Shown: in pieces, positions 36,691 through 45,648 of the stretch | Layout of the letters: every line of letters starts with the position of its first letter | How positions within the stretch are numbered: the first letter of the stretch is position 1 | Source of the DNA: Adiantum capillus-veneris | Lineage: Eukaryota; Streptophyta; Polypodiopsida; Polypodiales; Pteridaceae | Direction: 5' to 3' | DNA: 64,000 bases | Assembly (NCBI GenBank): GCA_014529385.2 | Contig: CM043953.1 | Location: 77,426,872-77,490,871 of the forward strand | Position numbers and translations under genes: made by a program | Notes under the pieces: model-generated | What the model saw: the letters and a program-made list of their open reading frames with translations, nothing else | Told to the model about the DNA's origin: nothing | Databases searched by the model: none

Positions 36691-37697
36691 TGGCTATTTC
36701 CGCGATACATGATCGAATCTTCGAGGATATGGTAGATCAGTACGCCACAGATTGTGATTTTGCAGACATCTTTCACCGGATACAGAGTGGGGAGATAGTT
36801 GCAGGCTATTCCATACGGGACAACTACTTGATGCGGAGAACGATGTTGTGTGTTACACAGTCTTTGAGGCAAAAGGTTTTGACAGAGTGCCACTGTCCAC
36901 CTTTTTTGGGTCACCGCCATAGATACCACCTTGAAGGGTATTGAGCGTTACTTTTACTGGCCGAGGCTCAAAAAGAACGTGGACAAGTTTGTTTGCAATT
37001 GTTTAGTATGCCAAAAGGTTAAGTTTGACAGGCACCAGGACTTCTACAACCTTTACCCATTCCCTCCCGTCCTTGGGAAAGCATTGCTATGGATTTCATT
37101 TTTGATCTTCCCAAGAGCCAATGTGGGCATGATGGGATTTGGACAGTCATTGGCAGATTTAACAAGCAAGTCCACTTCATTTCGGTAAAGAAGACAGTCA
37201 AGCCTGACCATTTGGCGAGACTATTCGTCTCATAGATTTTTCGGCTACATGGCATGCCTGAGTCCATAGTCTCAGACAGAGATCCCTGATTTACGAGTTT
37301 GTTTTGGCAGGCAATTTGGGAGAACATTGGCACGCGGTTGCAGTTCTCATCCTCATTCCACCCACAGACAGATGGGCAATCTAAGATAGCCAATTTAGTG
37401 GTTTTCGATTTATTGAAGGCTTACATTTCGGATCAGAAGACTCAATGGGAAAAGTACTTGCCCTTGGTGGAATTTTCCTACAACAACATGGTTCATTCAT
37501 CGACGGGGAAGGCGCCATTTGAAGTAATCGAGGGTGCTAAGAAGGTTCCTCCATTTCTAAGCACCAAAGATAAGATTTTTGAAGCAGATCAGCATACGAG
37601 AGATTTGGACACTGCTTTTGCCAAGGTTCGCGAGGCTCTTGAGAAGTCTCAAGCAGGGCATAAGAAGACATCTGATAAACATCGACGCCACTTGTAG
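36691..37697 (+). pseudogene. Gypsy-B1 integrase
   Basis: The zinc-binding region (LTECHCPPFLGH) is shifted before GIERYFYWPRLKKNVDKFVC and CLVCQK. The core has AMDFIFDLP with the first Asp in one frame, then IVSDRDP and a TGA, and SSFHPQTDGQSKIANLVVFD in 37299-37697. GQSK replaces GQSE, so the third catalytic residue is lost by Glu to Lys. AKVREALEKSQAGHKKTSDK leads into the C-terminal module. This copy cannot integrate cDNA. Confidence 0.85.
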
Positions 37698-38090
37698 CTG
37701 AAGGAAGATGATTGAGTGCTTTTACGATTTGGGAAGGCAAGCTTCCGGAAAAGAAAGGGAAAGGAGCGGCTTTTTCCAAAGCTAAGTATGAGATTCCGGA
37801 AAAGAAAGGGAAAGGAGCGGCTTTTTCCAAAGCTAAGAAAGGGAAAGGAGCGGCTTTTTCCAAAGCTAAGTATGAGATCAGCATACGAGAGATTTGGACA
37901 CTGCTTTTGCCAAGGTTCGCGAGGCTCTTGAGAAGTCTCAAGCAGGGCATAAGAAGACATCTGATAAACATCGACGCCACTTGTAGCTGAAGGAAGATGA
38001 TTGGGTGCTTTTGCGATTTGGGAAGGCAAGCTTCCGGAAAAGAAAGGGAAAGGAGCGGCTTTTTCCAAAGCTAAGTATGAGATATTATGG
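37587..38090 (+). repeat. Local tandem duplication in the integrase tail
   Basis: The segment 37587-37697 (tcagcatacgagagatttgg ...) recurs at 37877-37986. The 40-50-bp unit gaaagggaaaggagcggc... occurs four times (about 37757, 37802, 37837 and 38042). The duplicated region encodes the basic stretch FRKRKGKERLFPKLS. Confidence 0.9.
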
Positions 38091-38321
38091 CCCTTTCCAG
38101 ATTCAAGAAAAGATAAATGATGTATCCTTCAGACTGAAGTTGCCAGATACTTGAAAGATTCACAATGCTTTTCATGTGAGTCTGTCACGTGCACATCTAA
38201 ACCTATGTATACGTGGACAAGTTGTTCCAACTTTCTACTTCTAGGGTTTAGGTAGCCTAGGAAGTGTTCTGGCAACCTTGTGAGCCTGTGCGTAGGCCGT
38301 GCATGTCCAGGCACTTAGAGT
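38091..38321 (+). pseudogene. Gypsy-B1 integrase C-terminal end
   Basis: YYGPFQIQEKINDVSFRLKL gives the GPF module, then a TGA, then IHNAFHVSLSRAHL. Related tails occur at 41755-42039, 58966-59250 (minus strand) and 63847-64000. The copia insertion follows the sequence AGAGT. Confidence 0.75.
38317..38321. other. Copia target-site duplication, left
   Basis: AGAGT immediately before TGTTGGG. The same five bases occur at 60232-60236 after the other LTR. Confidence 0.85.
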
Positions 38322-38430
38322 TGTTGGGATTGTGGTGGAGGGTGCAATGAAGCTCAAGGAGGTTTGAAGGCTAGAGCATCCATAGATGCACACGGTAGAG
38401 AGAGAGAGAGAGAAAGAAAGAAAGAAAGAA

Positions 38431-40170
38431 AGAAAGATTTTTAACGTCTATGTCAGGCCGAAATCGGCCTATGAGACAAATCAAATGTACATGGCGTGTA
38501 TGTCATCCGTCTATCGGAAAGACAAATGAAACAAAACTGATACAAAACTGAACTGAATGTAGGTAATGGAGTATCTGAGGAGGGATGGGGTTCTATCTCT
38601 AGGGGTATATGCATGTCTATATGCTCAAGGTAGTACAATCATGAGAATGCATCAAGCTCTCTAGCTCCATCCTGTACAAATGGGGGGATGTAAGATGTGG
38701 TACATGGGCGGGGTTGGTGCCAAGGCTACCCGGATGAAAGCTGTCGGGTCGGCCCTCATCTGAGCTACTCGCTCCTCAGTGGCACGACGCTCCCGGGCTC
38801 GGATCTCCTCGATCTGTCGGTGGTGGGAGCTCACGCCCCTGTAGCCTGTGACTCGTGGTCGTCGTCTAGCTCGGTTCACCTCCGCCTGTGGGAGTGTCAC
38901 TCCTCTCTGAGTATCTGGTGAGGTAGGGGTGGCAATCCTCTGAAAGAAGTCTGTGAGCTGCGACTGTCTCCCCTCTGTCTGTGTAGCTGTGCGTGGCTGT
39001 AGTAGTGTGTCCCGATGGCTCTGTATCTCTAGTAAGAAACGTCCGAGCTGTCTCTGATCTCGAGAGTCCATGATCTCTCGGAGAGTGGGCTGTCCTCTGA
39101 ATAAGGCCTCATATCTGCCTCTGATCTCAGTGTATGCTCTGCATCTACATACAAAGTGCTCCTCACTCTCCACCTCCTCTGTGCAGGCTCTGCAGACTCG
39201 CTCCTCCCTGGGAACACCAGTATGTCTCCCGATCTCAATCTCTAACCTGTGTGAAGCCACTCTCAGCTGACCAATCGCCACCCGTGAGCTATGTGGCATA
39301 TATGTGTCCATATAGCGTGGTCTCTGTATGAACCCCCCAGACAATATGGTGAGAAACTGGTCTCTGTAATCTGACATCCTCGTCCCCAAGCCAGGTGACT
39401 CCCAGACTCTCCTAGTGTATAGCTGCCACAGATCCTGTCTCAATACCAAGTTTCTCTCACTGCGAGAGAGGTGAACAGATGGTGAGTGGGGGTCGTACTG
39501 GAATGGTGGTAGGCTCTCCATGTCAAGACCGTGTCCCTCAAACCATGCTCTGACCTGTGAGTACCAAGCTCTCGCATGCCCACTCTCTGATAGCTGTATA
39601 GCTGCCTCAAATGCTCTACGAGTAAGTCTGTCAGGAGGTAGCTCTCTCATCCTCTGGATGAAGCAGACTGTCTGGAATAATGCCTCTACAACCATAGGTG
39701 GTGTGGCGAGCTCGGCTCTAATAATGTCATGTGGCACTGTCTTCTTGCTGCGGAGCAAGCGTGAGATCATACATACCTGTGGCCTCTCAAGCTGTGTCCA
39801 CTGGTCATCCGTCAATCCTGGTGCCCATACTGCCGCCGAGTACATCAGGGCCGGGGTGACTAAGGTGTCAAAAAGCCAGCCCTTCGTGCGGGGCTCCTGA
39901 AAGTGTGCCTGGTGGCATCTCCGCTCTAGCATGGTCAGAGCTGCATATCCGCGGGTGAGCCTGTCAGCAGCAGCCTGCCTCATAGTGAAGGGTCCTGGTA
40001 GGCTGGTGAATGTGATGCCAAGATAGACATAGGAGGTGACTACATCAACCTGTCCTCCTGCTGCTGTGAAGGTGGCAGCGCTCCTCACTGCACTGGATGT
40101 GTGAAAGATCATGACCTTGGTTTTGCCAAGGTTCACAGTCAACCCCTTGTGTGTGCTGAATTCGTCCAAG
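38431..40170 (-). mobile_element. 5'-truncated LINE inside the copia LTR
   Basis: A LINE 3' end on the minus strand, truncated within RT and inserted in the LTR microsatellite. Its 3' terminus has the hairpin AGGCCGA-aa-TCGGCCT (38455-38470 on the plus strand) followed by GACGTTAAAAATC and a (TTTC)n tail, seen as (GAAA)n at 38413-38437. This family is distinct from the LINE at 4646-5418 but ends with the same kind of structure. Confidence 0.8.
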
Positions 40171-40194
40171 GCCTCACAATATATAATAATGTAC
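38661..40194 (-). CDS. LINE ORF2 C-terminal half, uninterrupted reading frame
   Basis: About 510 codons without a stop, running from the truncation point to a natural end. The first few codons come from the LTR; LINE sequence starts at about CEALDEFSTHKG. The RT end motif GLTVNLGKTKVMIF and SYVYLGITF are present, followed by a long helical domain (RLTRGYAALTMLERRC, AVWAPGLTDDQW) and a Cys-His cluster: CRACTEEVESEEHFVCRC, the ORF2 C-terminal zinc-knuckle-like motif. The C terminus is Arg-rich. RT catalytic motifs are missing by truncation, so it is not active. The lack of stops, unlike its neighbours, suggests a recent insertion. Confidence 0.85.
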
Positions 40195-40374
40195 AATCCA
40201 ATATCTTTACAACATGGCATAAAATATGTACATGGAGGGCTTTATTTATATATCCGGCTGACACTTCTCTACTTGGCTAACACATAGCTATATAGAAAAC
40301 CTAACAGCTCATAGGCCAGATGCCAAATACTAAGCTATACATGTGTAGAGGTGTTTTACCATGCCCACCTTTCA

Positions 40375-40400
40375 ATCCTCCCCTTGGGCATGCAATACAT
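40375..40400 (-). other. Copia polypurine tract
   Basis: The minus strand reads GCATGCCCAAGGGGAGGAT directly before the 3' LTR start TGAAAGG. AAGGGGAGGA is the typical copia PPT. Confidence 0.8.
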
Positions 40401-40493
40401 AATGAAAACCCATTTATTTACACATGATGACGCTATCCACTAAGGATGATAAGAACTATCCACACTGGATGACAAATAATACCTCCCCTTGAA

Positions 40494-40960
40494 CTAGAGA
40501 AGGTAGAAATGGATCTTCAAAGTACACCTGTAACAAAACAAACCTCCCCTTCTTCTCTTGCTTCTTCGTCTTTGACTACGTGAACTACTCCTTTCATTGG
40601 CTGGCTCCTTCTCTTCAAGAATAGTGACTACATGGTCATAGTTGGAAGGAAGTGCACTAAGGAGGATTGTAACTTTGTCGTCTTCTTCTACTCCGCATTG
40701 GATGTAGGTCAATTGTGTGATCATGCTTTTAAGCCTGTTGACCAAACTGGCTATGTCTTCCCCCTGGAGCATGGTGAGTTTGTAAAGTTGTCCTTTTTAG
40801 GCTAACTTTACTCCGTTTGGCTCTTAACTCCAAAATTCTTCTCCAGAACTTGCCAGGCCTCGTATGCATGTGTGCACTCATCTATAAAATGTACATAATT
40901 ATCATGGAGTGTAGTAATTATGATGCCAAGTGCCTGTTCATCTTTTTCTTGATTGAGTGT
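40494..40960 (-). pseudogene. Copia gag fragment (UBN2-type)
   Basis: The upstream frame on the minus strand reads CTHAYEAWQVLEKNFGVKS with a stop. From 40772 it continues MLQGEDIASLVNRLKSMITQ, then EEDDKVTILLSALPSNYD and a basic tail RRRSKRRRGGLFCYRC, where the zinc knuckle would begin. This is the UBN2 gag domain of plant copia elements (AWxxLxxxF, LLxSLPxxY). The frame then ends and the PPT follows 90 bp later, so protease, integrase and RT have been deleted. Confidence 0.8.
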
Positions 40961-41640
40961 AGTAGATGCCCTGGTTTGTGTGCCTACGTGATCATTGAGA
41001 GGTGGTTTTACTATGCCTAATAATGTTCTTTATTAAATAACCCCTTAACTTAGTTTGTCAGATATGAAAGCACTCCCCATTAAATTTTATAATTCCTTTT
41101 TCTTCCATGATGCAAGTGCTTGTGAAAAAATGCTAGGGACTTGGTCTTACCAATAGGGACTTGGTCTTACCAATAGAGAGACTCTCTCTATGGTAGTGTC
41201 TTGCCCAATTTTACAAAGAAAATAGTGCAAGTGCGAGCTTAGTAATCCCGATTGTGAAGTCACTCTTCATAAATAAGAATCTTGAAGCACCTCTTCACAA
41301 GAAAGAGTGCCCTTGGTGCATTTACCTTGAGACTTCGAAGTTCGAATTTGAAGCTTTTGTCATTCGAGGCTTGATGCGTTTTTGACTCTTCTTGAAGCTT
41401 TTGGAGGTTAGGAAAAAATGTTGCTTTAGGTCGACCTTGAAGTTTTTCTTGTTTTCTTAAAAAAACTTTGCTCCTGTTGCAGTGTGGGAAGCAGTTCTTA
41501 GAAGGGATTGCCTTTAGGACTTTGGGGTATTCAATGCACGTGAGACAGGCCGCTTAGGGGGCTATGTGAGCCAAGGAATGGGCGGCCGTTTAAAAAAAAA
41601 TAATAATTTGTAAATCACACAAGCGATTGACGAAAAACAA
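40961..41640. other. No gene recognised between copia gag and the B-family tail
   Basis: Contains a 25-bp tandem repeat (agggacttggtcttaccaat twice at about 41145-41180) and AT-rich sequence. The junction between copia and Gypsy-B2 must lie here or just to the right, but no duplication marks it. Confidence 0.4.
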
Positions 41641-42039
41641 CTGTCGAGGGCAAACAGACGCCATCCAAGAAGGGGTGATGAGGTTTTAGGGCTTTTGAGT
41701 GATGTGAGGCTGCAAAAGGAGTGGTCCTACTCTTGTACTTACATCCATGAGGCTCGATCTGTCACATGACACATCCAACCCTATGTGCCCGTGGACAAGC
41801 TACAGCATGACAAGGGTTCAATTCAGTCAAGTCAGTCTAGAATAGGAAGTGATCTGGCACTTTGGTGAGTCTGTTCGCAGACCGGGCATGTCCAGACACT
41901 TAGAGTAGATGCATATCCTCTGGTTGCACACAACATGATCATCAAATTTCCATAAGAACCCATCAGGAGCATTTTTACAGTGCATAGACCTATTTCCCCA
42001 ATTTTTGACAATTTTCACTTATTATTTTTAAGTGACTTT
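41641..42039 (+). pseudogene. B-family integrase tail (Gypsy-B2 left piece)
   Basis: Codons for ACTTACAT..HEARSVT and HIQPYVPVDKLQHDKG match the integrase C-terminal tail of Gypsy-B1 (38180-38321, 60237-60390) and the copies at 59250-58966 and 63847-64000. It is followed directly by the LTR start TGTTGG at 42040. Confidence 0.65.
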
Positions 42040-42236
42040 TGTTGGAAACTGGGTAGGGCAAAATGAGTAAGATAATATATAAGAAAACCAACGCTAGGCT
42101 TATCTGGCAGAAGAGGCAGGAGTGCACAGGCAAGCCACTTGCAACAGGCATCTCTCCGACTCTCTCTCAAGCAAGACTCTACAAAGACCTGGCGTTTTTT
42201 AGCAACAAAGGCTAGCGTTGTTCAGCAGATCTCCAG
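42040..42236 (+). repeat. B-family LTR, 5' part
   Basis: Starts TGTTGGAAACTGGGTAGGGC and matches the minus-strand LTR at 58965-58066. It has several agcgttttt/gctagcgttg motifs typical of this LTR. It is cut at about 42236, where gag sequence starts. Confidence 0.7.
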
Positions 42237-42602
42237 CGTTTTTGGAAGTGTGCGGTCTAGCTAGGAAGGTGCGAAACCTTTGGCTGTGAGAGTTCGTGAT
42301 GGGAGTCACAAACACTTTGTGAAAAAGTGTTTATGGAAGTCACTAACCCTCTTCCTAAAGATGGCTTAAAGTCTAAGAGTGCTCATGTTTGATACCTTTT
42401 CAAGTTTTCGAGATGCTCACAGTTCCCTTGCTTTTATTCTACAATTTGACACAACTTTTTCTGGAGGGCGCTACTTAGAGTACTCAAAGATCAGAAGGGC
42501 AACATCTTATTGGAAAGGAAATGCACGGACACGGTGGTCCACTCTTCTGCTACGTAAAAAAGCACCGACAAAGTGGCTAAGATTCAAGCAACCTTTTATT
42601 TC
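42237..42602 (+). pseudogene. Gypsy-B2 gag, first piece
   Basis: Matches 33915-34275 of Gypsy-B1 base for base with scattered differences, including gggcaacatcttattgg. It is interrupted after ccttttatttc by the GIY-YIG element and resumes at 49034. Confidence 0.85.
42590..42602. other. GIY-YIG element target duplication, left
   Basis: aaccttttatttc, 13 bp, repeated at 49034-49046 on the other side. Gypsy-B1 has a single related site (gactttttatttc, about 34270). Confidence 0.85.
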
Positions 42603-43111
42603 ATAGTTGTTGTCCAAGCTATGCATGATAAAGGTGATAATCTTATTCTTCCTGTTTGAACAAGCAGCGAAGTTGAGATCACATATTGTCAAGTTTTGTT
42701 CTTTGCTCTTCGTAGGTTTGTAGAGTATTCATTTTTCGATTTCGTACTTAGCTTACCTGAGGACTTAAGAATGTGTTCCATTACAAGTTGTTGTGTGAAG
42801 TTTGATTTCTAGGATAAAGTTTTTTAGATGTCTTATCCTTCTTTTGCTTAAAGTTGAGTACTTGTTTTAAGCAAAGTAAGTTGCGTCATCTTATTTTACA
42901 CATGTCTTTTCTAAGAACATTTTTAAGTTAATAATGTTTTGTTTTATTTAGTTTTGTTTCGTAGCAAACTAAGTGATTTAGTTTGTTTGTTTGTTTGTTT
43001 TTGTTTTTCTTTTCTTTTCTTGTGTTCCTTGCTTTTATTGTTTTATGAGTGCTTTATTCCCTCTTATAATTCGTGAGTTCAGACTATTTTGAATTTATGA
43101 AGGTATATTTT
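42603..43111 (+). repeat. GIY-YIG element, upstream truncated repeat (pseudo-LTR)
   Basis: Matches 45267-45648 and, after the hAT, 48895-49026. It starts mid-ORF of the 120-codon protein at atagttgttgtccaagc; the downstream copy reads atagctgttgtccaagc. One codon is a stop here (tgt-ttg-aac against tgt-ttg-gac context). It ends gaaggtatat before the next unit begins. Confidence 0.85.
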
Positions 43112-43829
43112 TCAGTCATCTAGCGGACATGCAAATCTTTTTGATTTTCGTCCGAGTGGTGACCAGCTGTTGAGCTTCATGAAGATATATTGGGAGGGTG
43201 TGCATACCCCAACAGCTACCGATCTTATACTCATGTGTGTGTCGATGTGATTTTATGTGTGTATTACTTTTATTCTTGATTTTAAATAAACTTAAAAAAT
43301 AAAATAAAATAAAAATAAATAAGTAATGGATTTTTTTGTTATTTTGGTTGTATCTTGATTTATTGTGTAGAGCTTCTTTTCGTCTTGATTTTAGTTTGTT
43401 TGAGTGTTATGGCTTCTTTTCGTCTTGTTTTGGTTTATCTATTTGTTGTTTTTTGCTTTTGATTGTGTGTGTGTAAAATAATAAATAAAAATAATGTTTT
43501 TAATAAATAATGTTTTTTTTCTTAAAACTCTTAAAATAAAAATAACATTTTAATTTGGATCCTTTGGATCAAGGGTTTCTTGTGTGGTTTCATGAAATAT
43601 CTCTTGTGAGAGGAGAGATTGAGTAGTGATTTTAGCAAGGGATCACGGGCACTCGATTGCACGCTATTGTCGATGATCTTTTGAGTGTAGCAAGCAGCCT
43701 TATTTAAGGACCTCATTGCTTGGCAGCAGCCCTGCTATACAAATGAGGGGTGTGGCTAGCACCAATCTAGCCTTAGGATCTTTAGCCTTGAGGCGAGCGT
43801 TGATATGAAACATTGACCTTACTACAAAA
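43112..43829 (+). other. AT-rich leader of the GIY-YIG unit
   Basis: About 720 bp with poly-A/T-rich low-complexity stretches near 43290-43550 and no RT-like frame on either strand. cagctaccgatcttatactc and the GC-richer stretch near 43690-43810 might hold a promoter, but nothing definite is visible. Confidence 0.5.
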
Positions 43830-44982
43830 ATGAAAAAAACTTTTACTTCTTCTTCAACTTCAACCAGCAACGTTGACGACTCTCAGGTATGTCTTTTCGA
43901 CCCTTCTTTCTTTTCAGTAGCTAGAAAGTAGTCATAATCTGTATCAAGAAAGATTTAAGTTTTTAGCTAAGTCTAATTTGACGAATTTGCATGTTTTTGG
44001 TGATGGTCCTATTCGTTGGGCTTCTTTTAAGAATGTCTTAGTTAGTACTCATTACACAAGTTCTTCCATAAAAGCCCTCAATCGTTTGAGGCGTTTAAGG
44101 AAAAAACATCTTGCGGTAGATCGTTCTCTAAGTCCGGTTCATACCTCTCAAGTTATTTATGTTATTTATAATATTCACGATAGTTCTATGATGTATGTTG
44201 CCCAAACCTTTCGAACAACTTTTGTCCGTTTTCAGGAACATGTAAGAGAAGCGAGAAAAGTTCAAAGTAAGAGCACCGTACGTGAAAGTGTGAAACCCTT
44301 GTATGCGGCAATAGCAAAACATGGCTTTGAGTCTTTTCGTTGTTTTCCCATTGAGCACATAGAGGGTAATTTTAGAAACTCTAAAGAGTTCTATAAATCA
44401 GTGTGGCCTCGAGAGTTGTTTTGGATGAGAACTTTGCATACTTTTTTCCCTAAAGGTTTCAACTTGGAAGGAAAGTCTTCTTTACGTAAAAATAAGACAA
44501 TTTACCATAAGAAACCTATGCTTTGGCGAAGGCATCCCAAACCCGAGTTAGTTCTCCCTTCAAGTCAGTTTAAAAGAACTTGGATTCCTAAAGGTTCTCG
44601 TTCAAATCCGCCTTCTATTCCTGAAATCAATCCAATTGTCTTGCACAACACTATTTTTAGTAGAGTACAAGGTCTCCCTAGGGCTTCAATCTCTAGAATT
44701 GAGAGTGATGACACTTCTAACCATAGAATTTTTGCTTATAGAGATTTCAAATGGAGATTGATTTACCTATCTAGAGCCATGGAATTGGGTTCTTTTTCTT
44801 ATAAATTATTTGAAAGGTATAATATAAGGATCCTATTTAAGCTCTTCTATACCCTTGAGAACTACTCTTATGAAGATTTGGAGCTAAGAGAGTCTCATAG
44901 TATTCAACTTCGAGTACTCTTAGGCAAATTTCTGAAGTCCAAATGTCCTAGTCAGTTTATTTTTAATGTTTCTTCCTTTTGA
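43830..44982 (+). CDS. GIY-YIG endonuclease-like protein
   Basis: The open frame runs from about 43925 to 44982 (334 residues counted from 43978). Taken from residue 43978 as 1, QVIYVIYN (58-65) and MMYVAQT (71-77) match the GIY and YIG blocks. RFQEH gives the conserved Arg84 and His88, LYAAIAKHGFESF the helical core, and RELFWMRTLHTFFPKGFNL the catalytic Glu146 and the closing loop. The family uses these residues for single-strand DNA cleavage. The C-terminal 170 residues are basic with no known motif. The start is uncertain: an ATG at 43830 (MKKTFTSSS) is in another frame and could be joined by a frameshift or a 38-nt GT...AG segment (43887-43924). No RT is fused. Confidence 0.7.
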
Positions 44983-45115
44983 ATGTTAAAGATAATCAGT
45001 AGTAAATTCAATAGAAGTGGGGAGCTAAAAAGCCCACTTATTGTTTGACTTAATATCACCTTATGTTGTTGTTTTGATCTTTAGTGCGTGTAGTATTTTT
45101 ACTATAGCTTGATAA

Positions 45116-45478
45116 ATGCTAGCCTTTATTATGGCTGAGTATGCCTATCACCTCCGGAGGGTGATAGAAACTCAGCTCGTTGGTTTTGTAGAGTACGTTC
45201 AAAGCATGAATGACCTCTATACAAACCTGCACCTACTCTTGGGCACTGACGACGTGAGTAGGGATGTCATAGCTGTTGTCCAAGCTATGCATGATAAAGG
45301 TGATAATCTTATTCTTCCTGTTTGGACAAGCAGCGAAGTTGAGATCACATATTGTCAAGTTTTGTTCTTTGCTCTTCGTAGCTTTGTAGAGTATTCATTT
45401 TTCGATTTCGTACTTAGCTTACCTGAGGACTTAAGAATGTGTTCCGTTACAAGTTGTTGTGTGAAGTTTGATTTCTAG
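45116..45478 (+). CDS. Second ORF of the GIY-YIG element, unknown function
   Basis: A 120-codon frame starting MLAFIMAEYAYHLRRVIETQ, 133 bp after the nuclease ORF. It is mostly helical by residue pattern, with an acidic middle (LLGTDDVSRDV) and a hydrophobic, aromatic C-terminal half (FFALRSFVEYSFFDFVLSLP). The upstream truncated repeat keeps its last 70 codons (42603-42812) with one stop. Conservation of the frame in this full unit and its place in the element suggest an accessory protein. I recognise no family, and it may be non-coding. Confidence 0.4.
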   Translation: MLAFIMAEYAYHLRRVIETQLVGFVEYVQSMNDLYTNLHLLLGTDDVSRDVIAVVQAMHDKGDNLILPVWTSSEVEITYCQVLFFALRSFVEYSFFDFVLSLPEDLRMCSVTSCCVKFDF

Positions 45479-45640
45479 GATAAAGTTTTTTAGATGTCTT
45501 ATCCTTCTTTTGCTTAAAGTTGAGTACTTGTTTTAAGCAAAGTAAGTTGCTTCATCTTATTTTACACATGTCTTTTCTAAGAACATTTTTAAGTTAATAA
45601 TGTTTTGTTTTATTTAGTTTTGTTTCGTAGCAAACTAAGT

Positions 45641-45648
45641 GATTTAGT
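45641..45648. other. hAT target duplication, left
   Basis: GATTTAGT, repeated at 48895-48902. Eight bases is the hAT standard. Confidence 0.95.

Larger units (their letters stand above)
33915..38321 (+). mobile_element. Gypsy-B1, left part (gag to integrase), interrupted by copia
   Basis: Plus-strand Ty3/gypsy internal region with gag, protease, RT, RNase H and integrase in order, broken by many stops. It resumes at 60237 after the copia element: its integrase-tail sequence ends ...cttagagt at 38321 and continues gtagatgcat-like (gactacatacc) at 60237, as an uninterrupted relative at 41895 shows. Its left start shares ggaagtgtgcggtctagc with Gypsy-B2 (42237). The 5' LTR is missing. Confidence 0.85.
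38322..40374 (-). repeat. Copia 3' LTR, split by a LINE
   Basis: Starts tgttggg and ends ccatgcccacctttca, as in 59907-60231. The LTR parts 38322-38430 and 40170-40374 match the 5' LTR (ggaggtttgaaggctagagc; atataataatgtacaatcca). The 1.74 kb between them is LINE sequence inserted in the LTR's GA tract. Confidence 0.85.

Noticed and set aside
39520-39900. Plus-strand frame of 126 codons within the LINE
   Set aside because: It is antisense to the strongly supported LINE frame 40194-38661 and has no motif.
43116-43829. Search for an RT domain upstream of the GIY-YIG ORF
   Set aside because: No frame carries RT motifs; the sequence is AT-rich and stop-dense.
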